Source: Rhodospirillales bacterium
Lineage (GTDB): Bacteria > Pseudomonadota > Alphaproteobacteria > Rhodospirillales > JASLLZ01
Assembly: GCA_030746775.1 (NCBI GenBank)
Contig: JASLLZ010000010.1
Location: 1 to 59,792 of the forward strand
Length of the DNA stretch: 59,792 nt
Direction of reading: 5' to 3'
Of this stretch, positions 52,749-59,792 are shown one piece after another (position 1 is the first letter of the stretch; every line of letters begins with the position of its first letter). The notes under the pieces were generated by a model. The model had not been told where the DNA came from. It made no database searches and worked only from the letters and a program-made list of their open reading frames with translations. A program made the translations under genes and the position numbers.

Positions 52749-53888
52749 CTAGGCGTCGGCGTCCTCGCCTTGGTAGTCGGCGAAGCGACCCATGGTGAAG
52801 GGCTCGATCGGCGTCGCGGTGCGACCGTCGGTGGCCAGTTCGCTCAGCACGACGCCCACCGCCGGCCCGACCTGAAAACCGTGACCCGAGAATCCGAAGG
52901 CGTGGAAAAGACCCGGTGTCGTCAGGCTCGGTCCGATGACGGGAAGGTTGTCGGGCAACGCCGCCTCGATCCCCGACCACACCCGGATCAGGTTGATCGA
53001 ACGCAGCGACGGCACCACTTCCAGGGCCTTGCGCATGTTGGCCAGGGTGTTCCGGGGCGCCACGTAGGCACGGTTGGCGACGTTGTCTGCGATGCCGCGC
53101 GGCTTTCCGGCGACGATCACGTTGCCCCTCTTCACCTGGCGCACGACGACGGGACTGCCGACCCTTTGTATGGTCGGTTCGATAAAATACGGCACCGGCT
53201 CGGTTACCGCCTCCGGCGGTCCGATGGCCGTCAAGGGGACCGGCTCACCGAATCTGGCCGAAACATGATGCGACCACGCCCCCGCCGTATTCAGCATGAC
53301 CGGCGCGCGGACCTCAAGACCATGCCGTGTGACGATGCGAAAGCCGTTGGCGTCGCGGGTCATCTCCACCGCTTCGTGTTCCTCGCGGATGTCGGCACCG
53401 GCGGCCTGGGCGGCGCGGGCGTAAGCGGGCGTGACTAGGCGCGGATTGGCAACGCCGTCGTCGGGCGACCAACCGGCGCCGATCAACCGGTCGCTGAGCC
53501 AGGGCCAGCGGCGGCGCAGGTCCGGGCCGTCCAGAATTTCAATATCGAAACCGTATTCCCGGGCGCCGGCGGCATAGTCCTCAATGACGGCCATGTCCTC
53601 GTCATCGAGGGCGAAGCGCAGATGCCCCCGGATTTCGACCTCGCAGTCCTCGCCGACCACGCTTTCCAGGCGATGCCAAATCTCCACCGCCCGGTTGGCG
53701 AGCGGCAATTGAGCCAGGAATCGGTCCTGGCGGCGCAGCAGGCCGAAATTGACGCCGCTCGCCTCGGCGCCGACGAAGCCCCGCTCCAAAAGCACCACCG
53801 AGCACCCTTTGCGGCTTAAATCAAGCGCCGCCGAGCAGCCCATGAGGCCGCCGCCCACGATCACGAAATCGGTTCCGATGGTTTCCAT
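52749..53888 (-). CDS. FAD-dependent oxidoreductase (HcnC/opine oxidase B-like)
   Basis: D-amino-acid-oxidase-fold subunit of 379 residues. It begins METIGTDFVIVGGGLMGCSA (FAD GxGxxG), has GEASG-like VGAEASGVNFG, and near the end RVWSGIEAALPDNLPVIGP and FSGHGFQVGPAVG, typical of glycine/sarcosine oxidase-type proteins such as HcnC and OoxB. It starts 5 bp after the FAD/NAD subunit gene. With that and a small [2Fe-2S] protein it forms a three-gene set like HcnABC or octopine/nopaline oxidase, which oxidises the C-N bond of an amino acid or opine. The stop is 6 bp from the convergent dehydrogenase. Confidence 0.92.
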   Translation of the reverse strand: METIGTDFVIVGGGLMGCSAALDLSRKGCSVVLLERGFVGAEASGVNFGLLRRQDRFLAQLPLANRAVEIWHRLESVVGEDCEVEIRGHLRFALDDEDMAVIEDYAAGAREYGFDIEILDGPDLRRRWPWLSDRLIGAGWSPDDGVANPRLVTPAYARAAQAAGADIREEHEAVEMTRDANGFRIVTRHGLEVRAPVMLNTAGAWSHHVSARFGEPVPLTAIGPPEAVTEPVPYFIEPTIQRVGSPVVVRQVKRGNVIVAGKPRGIADNVANRAYVAPRNTLANMRKALEVVPSLRSINLIRVWSGIEAALPDNLPVIGPSLTTPGLFHAFGFSGHGFQVGPAVGVVLSELATDGRTATPIEPFTMGRFADYQGEDADA

Positions 53889-53893
53889 CTTCC

Positions 53894-55267
53894 CTATTCT
53901 TCCAAGAGCGACGCCAGCTTGATCGGTTTGACCGGCCCCGCGCCGCGCAGACGCCCGACGGTCGAAACATCCCGGTCCTGAATGGCGGCCGACACCTCGG
54001 CCGAGCCGAGACCACAGAACCGGCCTTGGCAGCGTCCCATGCCAATGCGGCTCAACGCCTTGGCACGGTTGATCTCGCGTCCGCCGCCCAGGGAGTGTTG
54101 AACAGCACGGCGGACCTCGCCGGCAGTGACCCTTTCGCAGCGGCATACGATGGCCTCGTCCGGCAGGCTCCGCGCCATGTCGGCGGGCCACGGGAAGGCG
54201 TCCGCCAAACCGGCCTGAAAGCGCATCAAGGAAGCTAGGCGCCGCGATAGTTTGGCCGAGCGCCCGGGGTCTCCCGGGACGCGGCCGAGGTCCTCGACCA
54301 GGCTCAATGCGGCAAGCTCGCCGCTGACCTCGGCGGCGTCGGCGCCCCCGATACGCGCCCCGTCGCCGGCCAGATAGACGCCGTCTCCGGCGCGGCCGTC
54401 TCCGGCGCATTGGGGCAGCCACTGGCGCAACACGGGATCGAAGAAAAACCCGCAGTCGGCCAGATCGGCGAGCTGGGATTCCGGACGCAGGCCGAATCCG
54501 AAGGCAACCGCGTCGCAATCGATCCGCACCTCGCCGCCGCCCGGGCGCCGGTAACGAAGCCCCGCCACCGCGCCGTCGCCTTCCGCGGCCACGGGGCGCA
54601 CTCCGTGCTCGATGGGCACGCCCGAACGGCGAAGCGCCGCCATTGTGTAAAGACCTTTGGCAGACATCGGGGTGTCGGAGAGCAATTTCGGCAGCGCCCG
54701 CATTTTGGCCGAAAACGGCGCCGTATCCAGAACCGCGACGACCTCGGCGCCAGCCCGCACGTACTGATGGGCAACCAGATAGAGAAGCGGCGTGCTGCCG
54801 AGAAAGACCGTGCGCCGGCCCACGGCGCAGCCTTGGTGTTTCAACGCAACCTGGGACCCGCCCAGGGTAAAGACACCGGGCAAGGTCCAACCGGGAAAGG
54901 GAAGCACGCGGTCGGTGGCGCCGGTGGCCAACAGCAAAGCGTCGAAGGGAACGGGTGTCACCGCGTCGTCGCAGGCCGTGTAAAGAACCCGGTCCTGGAC
55001 ATTCCAGGCCAATGTCCGTGGCCGGTAGTCGATGGCATCGGTCAGGCCGTCGAAGGTGCGGTGGATGGCCTCCGCCTTGGCCGCCTCGAAGCCATAAAGT
55101 TCCTTGGCCGGGCGCCGGAAACCGGGCGGCGGGCGGCGATAAATCTGGCCGCCGGCGAGGGGCGCTTCATCGATCACCAGCGGACGCAGGCCGTGCTTGA
55201 CCAGCGCCTCGGCCGCCCGCACCCCGGCCGGGCCGGCGCCGACGACGACTACGCGGGGGGCGTCCAT
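53894..55267 (-). CDS. FAD/NAD-binding oxidoreductase with BFD-like domain (HcnB/opine oxidase A-like)
   Basis: About 457 residues. The N-terminal FAD site is VVVVGAGPAGVRAAEALV, then LLLATGATDRVLPFPGW, the second dinucleotide site near GRRTVFLGSTPLL, and YLAGDGARIGGADAA. The C-terminal domain carries cysteines (IVCRCERVTAGEV, MGRCQGRFCG) of the BFD-like [2Fe-2S] type. The start is not certain: ATG at 55267 or 55273, overlapping the small ferredoxin-like gene end by about 19-25 bp. It is the alpha-like subunit of the HcnABC/opine oxidase-type complex. Confidence 0.92.
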   Translation of the reverse strand: MDAPRVVVVGAGPAGVRAAEALVKHGLRPLVIDEAPLAGGQIYRRPPPGFRRPAKELYGFEAAKAEAIHRTFDGLTDAIDYRPRTLAWNVQDRVLYTACDDAVTPVPFDALLLATGATDRVLPFPGWTLPGVFTLGGSQVALKHQGCAVGRRTVFLGSTPLLYLVAHQYVRAGAEVVAVLDTAPFSAKMRALPKLLSDTPMSAKGLYTMAALRRSGVPIEHGVRPVAAEGDGAVAGLRYRRPGGGEVRIDCDAVAFGFGLRPESQLADLADCGFFFDPVLRQWLPQCAGDGRAGDGVYLAGDGARIGGADAAEVSGELAALSLVEDLGRVPGDPGRSAKLSRRLASLMRFQAGLADAFPWPADMARSLPDEAIVCRCERVTAGEVRRAVQHSLGGGREINRAKALSRIGMGRCQGRFCGLGSAEVSAAIQDRDVSTVGRLRGAGPVKPIKLASLLEE

Positions 55268-55554
55268 GGCCATTCGGGATTGTGAGTGAAGATCGTCATG
55301 CCTTCGACGATATAGGTGGTGCAGGCCCTTGTGCGCTCGCCGCCGTCCATCCACACCCAGCAGTCCTGGCAGGCGCCGATGACGCAAAACCCGGCGCGCG
55401 CCCCGTCGCCGAACTCGGACTCGCGCACCCGCCGACCATTTGTGAGCAAGGCGGTCAGCAGCGTATCACCTTCCAGCGCCTCGACCGTGGCGCCGTCCAC
55501 CGTAATCGTCACCGGCGGGCGCGATTTTTCCTTCAATCTTACGAACTGAGGCAT
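55249..55554 (-). CDS. small [2Fe-2S] protein (HcnA-like)
   Basis: A 101-residue protein starting MPQFVRLKEKSRPPVTITVD. A beta-grasp ferredoxin pattern is followed by the cluster ligands FCVIGACQDCWVWMDGG and RACTTYIVEG, as in the small subunit HcnA and in opine/amino-acid oxidase complexes. It is the first of the three complex genes and overlaps the next. The C-terminus (NPEWPWTPPA) is the region of overlap. A weak ribosome site precedes the ATG. Confidence 0.9.
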   Translation of the reverse strand: MPQFVRLKEKSRPPVTITVDGATVEALEGDTLLTALLTNGRRVRESEFGDGARAGFCVIGACQDCWVWMDGGERTRACTTYIVEGMTIFTHNPEWPWTPPA

Positions 55555-55609
55555 GTTTCGGATGTTTGCCGGGCGGGCTCCGGTGGCGCCAGGGGCATGG
55601 GACCTACCA

Positions 55610-56716
55610 TCACGCGGCCTGGGCCTTTTGTGCTTCCAGCCTTCCACGCAGGGCAACGAAATCGGCGAAGACCTGATCAAAGTCGTCGACATGGTAGCCG
55701 GCCGCCAATTCGGGGCTGTGGCGCGCCAGTTCGTCACGCAGCGGACCGTGATAAACCACCCGCCCACCCTCTACCGTCAGGCCGTTGACCTCCTCGAAGT
55801 GGGTGTTCCAGGCGATGGCGTCTTCGCGGCTGAGCCCGTCGGGCAGGTTTAGTTCCAAGACGCCGTTCTTAATCGTCGCCGGATAGCCGCCGATCAATCC
55901 GTAGGGGCCTGTCACGTGACCCAGGTAGTCGCGATGGCCGGCGTAGGCCAGAATGATGGGCATCGCCGTGCAGCCGGAAATGGGGATGGCCGGCCCCTTG
56001 GTCAGCTGGACGCGGGTGAAGCGCTCGTAAACGTCGTCAATTTCGTTGCCGTCGATCCACACCCGGGGCGGCGGCGTGCCGGCGCGCAAGGCCGCCGGGC
56101 CGCGAAACGGCTTCAAATTCTGGTGATGGGCCAGCACCTTGATCGGCCCGCGCTCGCGGATGCCCAACTCGCCGGCGAAGACCGACGCCAGGATCTCGAT
56201 ATTGCCGCCGCCGCTGACGACGGGAAAGCCCATGGCTTTCAGAACCGCGTTGGTGACGTCGGGATAGCAGCAGTTCATGAAGGTGGCCTTGCTGCCGGCC
56301 AGGGCCATCGCCTTGCCCATGCGGGTGCCCAGCAGGGCCTGGATGATGACGGTGGTGGAGAAACTGCCGATCGAGATCAGCCGTCCCCATTCGCTGGCCG
56401 TATCGACGACCACCTTGGACGGTTGAACAGAGGCCGCGTGGACGATCACGTCTGGATCCCATTTGGCGATTGTTTCCGCCACCGATTCGGGCGATTCCCA
56501 GTTGATGAACGTGGTGTCGAAAAAGGCCGGCCGTTCGGCGATGGCGGCGCGCGCGTTGCCGGCTTGGCGCAGCCATTCCAACTGCCTTCCCTCTTCGACC
56601 TCGCGGGCGGCAATGGTGATCTTGATCGGCTTCGGCGCCGTCAGCGCGATGTCGTTGGTGAAGCGCTTGGCGAACATTCCCGTCCCGGTGACCAGAACAT
56701 CGCATTTCTCGGACAT
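55610..56716 (-). CDS. saccharopine-dehydrogenase-like Rossmann protein
   Basis: A 368-residue protein, MSEKCDVLVTGTGMFAKRFT..., with an N-terminal NAD(P)-binding motif. It is the intact paralogue of the protein at 51666-52742 and keeps NCCYPDVTNAVLKAMGF, SGCTAMPIILAYAGHRDYLG and LPDGLSREDAIAWNTHFEE. GGGGGA precedes the ATG at 56716. It is followed 56 bp later by the three-subunit oxidase genes, so all four are probably transcribed together; the dehydrogenase may act on the oxidase product or make its substrate. Activity is unknown. Confidence 0.85.
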   Translation of the reverse strand: MSEKCDVLVTGTGMFAKRFTNDIALTAPKPIKITIAAREVEEGRQLEWLRQAGNARAAIAERPAFFDTTFINWESPESVAETIAKWDPDVIVHAASVQPSKVVVDTASEWGRLISIGSFSTTVIIQALLGTRMGKAMALAGSKATFMNCCYPDVTNAVLKAMGFPVVSGGGNIEILASVFAGELGIRERGPIKVLAHHQNLKPFRGPAALRAGTPPPRVWIDGNEIDDVYERFTRVQLTKGPAIPISGCTAMPIILAYAGHRDYLGHVTGPYGLIGGYPATIKNGVLELNLPDGLSREDAIAWNTHFEEVNGLTVEGGRVVYHGPLRDELARHSPELAAGYHVDDFDQVFADFVALRGRLEAQKAQAA

Positions 56717-56826
56717 GCTTTCGTTTCCCCCGTTCGATTGAGCGCGGTCCCTCTCGGGTCCCGGCGCAAACCTGAAGCAATGCCCGCCAACCGTCAACCG
56801 GGGCCGCCGGCTGGCTCAATCGGGCG

Positions 56827-56874
56827 AAGCGGCCCGCATGTGAGAAAACGGGGTTGGCCCCGCAACGGCCGCTT
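56827..56874. promoter_or_regulatory. inverted repeat between divergent catabolic operons
   Basis: AAGCGGCC (56827-56834) and GGCCGCTT (56867-56874) form a perfect 8-bp inverted repeat with a 32-nt spacer that contains a GGGGTTGGCCCC hairpin. It lies in the 203-bp region between the divergent dehydrogenase and CoA-transferase genes and could be a regulatory site or structured leader. Evidence is positional only. Confidence 0.4.
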
Positions 56875-56919
56875 GGTAGCCTCGTCGCGGCAATCGAGGG
56901 AACAAGGAGCGGACCGGCC

Positions 56920-58134
56920 ATGAGCGGCGCCTTGGCGGACATCCGGGTTTTCGACCTGTCGCGCATCCTTGCCGGACCCACCTGCACGCAGATCATGGGC
57001 GACCTGGGCGCCGAGGTGATCAAGGTCGAGCGCCCCGGCGTCGGCGACGATACGCGCAAGTGGGGACCGCCCTACCTCAAGGACAAAGACGGCCAAGACA
57101 CCGCCGAAAGCGCCTATTACCTGGCCATCAACCGCAACAAGCGCTCGATCACGCTGGACATCACCAAGCCCGAGGGCCAGGAACTGGCGCTCCGCCTAAT
57201 CGAACAGTGCGACGTCTTGATCGAGAATTTCAAGGTCGGCGACCTGGCCCGCCGCGGCCTCGCCTATGAGCAGATCCGCGAGCGCTTTCCGCGCCTGATC
57301 TATTGTTCGATCACCGGCTTCGGGCAGACCGGGCCGTATAAGGACCGACCCGGCTATGACTACATGGCGCAGGCCATGGGCGGCATCATGAGCATCACCG
57401 GCGATGCCGACGGCGAGCCGATGAAGGTCGGGGTCGGCATCGCCGACATCATGACCGGCATGTACGCGACATCGGCAATCCTGGCCGCCCTCCACCACCG
57501 CACGGCGACCGGCCAGGGACAGTACATCGACATGGCGCTTCTTGATGCCCAAGTCGCGTGGCTGTCGTCGAGCGGCCAGAACTACCTGACCAGCCGCCAG
57601 CCCGTGCCGCGCTTCGGCAACGCCCATCCCAATATCGTCCCCTATCAGGTCTTTCCCTCGGCCGACGGCCACGTCGTAATCGCCGCCGGCAACGACGAGC
57701 AGTTCCGCCGCCTGTGCGAATTCGCCGGGACACCTGAGCTGGCCGACGACAACCGTTTCGCCACCAACGCGGACCGCATCCGCAACCGCGACACCCTGAT
57801 CCCCTTCATCGAAGACGCCGTCGCCCGCCATCCGTCGGCCCATTGGCTGGAAGGACTGGAAGCGGTCAAGGTGCCGGCCTGCCCCATCAACACCATCGCC
57901 CAAGTCTTCGCCGATGCCCAGGTCCGCCACCGAGGCATGGAGATCGCGCTCCCGCACCCCGACAGCGAGACTCCCACCCCCTTGATTGCCAGCCCGATCA
58001 AGATGTCGGACACGCCGCCCGAATACCGCCGCGCGCCGCCGATACTGGGCCAGCACACCGGCGAGGTGCTGAGCGAAATGCTGGGCCTTGGCGCCGACGA
58101 GGTGGCGGCACTGAAAAAAGACGGCGTGGTGTGA
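56920..58134 (+). CDS. CaiB/BaiF family III CoA transferase
   Basis: A 404-residue CoA transferase. N-terminal family segments are RVFDLSRILAGPTCTQIMGD and GAEVIKVERPGVGDDTRKWG; the catalytic Asp is expected in RPGYDYMAQAMGG, and GMYATSAILAALHHR and VPACPINTIAQVF are also typical. AAGGAG lies about 10 nt before the ATG. It activates an organic acid as a CoA thioester. It is followed 13 bp later by the deacylase gene, so it may handle the acid released by that enzyme; this is inference. Confidence 0.94.
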   Translation: MSGALADIRVFDLSRILAGPTCTQIMGDLGAEVIKVERPGVGDDTRKWGPPYLKDKDGQDTAESAYYLAINRNKRSITLDITKPEGQELALRLIEQCDVLIENFKVGDLARRGLAYEQIRERFPRLIYCSITGFGQTGPYKDRPGYDYMAQAMGGIMSITGDADGEPMKVGVGIADIMTGMYATSAILAALHHRTATGQGQYIDMALLDAQVAWLSSSGQNYLTSRQPVPRFGNAHPNIVPYQVFPSADGHVVIAAGNDEQFRRLCEFAGTPELADDNRFATNADRIRNRDTLIPFIEDAVARHPSAHWLEGLEAVKVPACPINTIAQVFADAQVRHRGMEIALPHPDSETPTPLIASPIKMSDTPPEYRRAPPILGQHTGEVLSEMLGLGADEVAALKKDGVV

Positions 58135-58147
58135 GAGGGAGAGAACC

Positions 58148-59629
58148 GTGACCGACCAGGGCTATCACGACATCGTCATCCGGGGCGCCACGGTCATCGA
58201 CGGCTCGGGGGCGCCGGGTTGCCTCGCCGACGTCGCCGTCTCGGGCGGGCGGATCGCCGACGTGGGCGAGCTTTCCGGCCTTTCGGGCAGCCGCGAGATC
58301 GAGGCCACGGGCCTGGTCGTGGCGCCCGGCTTCATCGATTCCCACGCCCACGACGACCGGCTATTGCTTTCCGATCCGACCATGGCGCCCAAGGCGAGCC
58401 AGGGCGTAACCACGGTGGTGGCCGGAAACTGCGGCATCTCGCTGGCGCCCCTGCGGGACAAGGGCCCGCCGCCGCCGCCCCTCAACCTGCTCGGCGGCGA
58501 GGACTGCTACCGTTTCGGCGCCTTCGCCGACTATCTCGACCATCTCGACGCCAACCCCGCCGCCGTCAACGCCGTCTTACTGGTCGGCCACATGACGCTT
58601 CGGGTCGGCGCCATGGACTCGCTCGATCGCGGCGCCAGCGACCGCGAGATCGCGGCCATGCGCGAAAGCCTCGCCGAGGCCCTCGACGCCGGCGCGGCGG
58701 GGCTAAGCACGGGCCTCGCCTACGATCCCTCGAGCGCCGCGCCGACCGAAGAAGTCATCGCCTTGGCCGAACTTCTCGGCCCGGCGGGCGGCATCTACGC
58801 CACCCACATGCGCAACGAAAGCGACGCCGTCACCGAATCGGTGGAAGAAACCCTCGAGATCGGCCGGCGCGCCGGGGCGCGGGTGGTGATCTCGCACCAC
58901 AAGGTGATGGGCAGGCGCAACTGGGGCATGACGCGCCACACCCTGGCGCGTATCGATGAGGCGCGCGCCGGGCAACCGGTGGCCCTCGACGTCTACCCCT
59001 ACGTTGCCTCGTCGACGGTGCTCAACCCGCGCACCGCGGCCAGCGCGACGCGCACCGTGGTGCTGACTTCCGGGGCACGGCCCGACCTCGCCGGCCTCGA
59101 TCTCGACGAATGCGCCCGCCGCCTTGACTGCACCGAAGAGGAAGCCATCGAGCGCCTGCAACCGGCGGTCGGGCTCTACTTCTCGATGGACGAGGACGAC
59201 GTCAGACGCGTGCTCGCCTACCCCGGCGCCATGATCGGCTCCGACGGCCTGCCCCATACCGAGATGCCGCACCCACGCCTGTGGGGCACCTTCCCCCGCG
59301 TCCTCGGCCACTATTACCGCGAGCTCGGCCTGTTGACCCTGGAAGAGGCGGTGCACCGCATGACCGGCCTCGCGGCCCGCGAATACGGCCTCACCGAGCG
59401 CGGCCTGGTGCGCCCGGGCTACCACGCCGACTTGGTCATCTTCGATCCCAAAACCATCGCCGACCGCGCCACCTTCGAAGACCCCATCCAACCCGCCGCC
59501 GGCATCGAAACGGTACTGGTCGCCGGCATCCCCGTGTGGGAAGACGGCCAGCCCACCGGCGAGCGACCGGGACGGGTGTTGAGGCGGCAGGAGTTGCGGG
59601 CGGGGGACAGCGCCTTATCCCCGAAATGA
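58148..59629 (+). CDS. N-acyl-D-amino-acid deacylase family protein
   Basis: Zinc amidohydrolase of 493 residues starting at a GTG (58148). Motifs are IDSHAHDD (HxH), VVAGNCGISLAPL with the conserved Cys, YATHMRNESDAV, VISHHKVMG, and the catalytic Asp in IGSDGLPHTE. The C-terminal barrel-closing part YHADLVIFDPKTIADRATFE is complete. It cleaves N-acyl-D-amino acids to a fatty or organic acid and a D-amino acid. It is probably co-transcribed with the CoA transferase. After it, 59630-59792 shows no gene; GAAAGCCGGAATCCAG near 59686 resembles part of a repetitive palindrome. Confidence 0.94.
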   Translation: MTDQGYHDIVIRGATVIDGSGAPGCLADVAVSGGRIADVGELSGLSGSREIEATGLVVAPGFIDSHAHDDRLLLSDPTMAPKASQGVTTVVAGNCGISLAPLRDKGPPPPPLNLLGGEDCYRFGAFADYLDHLDANPAAVNAVLLVGHMTLRVGAMDSLDRGASDREIAAMRESLAEALDAGAAGLSTGLAYDPSSAAPTEEVIALAELLGPAGGIYATHMRNESDAVTESVEETLEIGRRAGARVVISHHKVMGRRNWGMTRHTLARIDEARAGQPVALDVYPYVASSTVLNPRTAASATRTVVLTSGARPDLAGLDLDECARRLDCTEEEAIERLQPAVGLYFSMDEDDVRRVLAYPGAMIGSDGLPHTEMPHPRLWGTFPRVLGHYYRELGLLTLEEAVHRMTGLAAREYGLTERGLVRPGYHADLVIFDPKTIADRATFEDPIQPAAGIETVLVAGIPVWEDGQPTGERPGRVLRRQELRAGDSALSPK

Positions 59630-59792
59630 ACCTCAGTATTTCAACCCGATACGATGAGCCTGGCAGTCTCTGCCCATCTCACCCGTGAAAGCCGGAATCC
59701 AGGAACACCGTATGAACCTAGTGGATTGACTCCAACGCTTGTTTCCCACGATTGACCTTTTCAATGATCTTGTGGGGATCGGCGGTCCAGAC

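Noticed and set aside
54268-54890. Extension of the DAO-fold oxidoreductase frame to 54890
   Set aside because: The upstream part is an out-of-frame shadow of the FAD/NAD subunit; the real start is the ATG at 53888 before the FAD motif.

Overview
The window looks like a chromosomal segment of a GC-rich alphaproteobacterium, probably of the Rhodospirillales type. The evidence is the high-GC codon use, the block dacC-tmk-holB-metG (a known alphaproteobacterial neighbourhood), the SPOR-type RlpA next to it, and many enzyme families typical of that group. No rRNA, tRNA or CRISPR array was found. Several genes carry small indels or a stop codon, so either pseudogenisation or draft-quality sequence must be kept in mind.

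Layout. 1-2.2 kb: a tyrosine integrase with a translationally coupled small gene, the edge of an integrated element that abuts the metG 3' end. 2.3-10 kb: housekeeping genes on the minus strand (metG, holB, tmk, dacC, rlpA, mltB-like, DUF218/YdcF-like). 10-23 kb: an accessory catabolic block with a DMT transporter, AtuA/DUF4387/MmgE-PrpD (plus strand), a tautomerase, a BON-domain protein, then a tightly overlapping minus-strand operon of an Asp/Glu racemase-family protein, three paralogous amidases and a tiny AtzG/GatC-like protein, facing an amidohydrolase. 23-30 kb: a lone TPR-CHAT protease, an orotate phosphoribosyltransferase, a two-component system with a Met/His-rich sensor beside a secreted Met/Gly/His-rich protein, and an FNR-type regulator next to a double FNR-box palindrome. 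30-36 kb: a peptide-type ABC importer (binding protein plus two permeases, no ATPase), a ribokinase, and a frameshifted tandem universal stress protein.

36.6-51.6 kb is a surface-glycan region: GT2 glycosyltransferase, methyltransferase, two coupled polytopic GT-C-like proteins (one frameshifted twice), a second GT-C paralogue broken by one TGA, and a heptose-type nucleotidyltransferase and GHMP kinase. The kinase runs head-to-head into a 60/120-bp repeat array that encodes a Pro/Ala-rich stretch of a TPR protein. HyuA/HyuB hydantoinase/oxoprolinase subunits sit in the middle (42.5-46.3 kb).

51.6-59.6 kb is a second catabolic block: two paralogous saccharopine-dehydrogenase-like proteins flank a three-subunit HcnABC/opine-oxidase-type flavoprotein complex, followed by a divergent CoA transferase and an N-acyl-D-amino-acid deacylase. 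Taken together, amidases, racemase, hydantoinase, opine-oxidase-like enzymes and D-aminoacylase suggest a gene set for scavenging amide-bonded, N-acylated or N-substituted amino-acid-like compounds. The substrates are unknown and this is inference.
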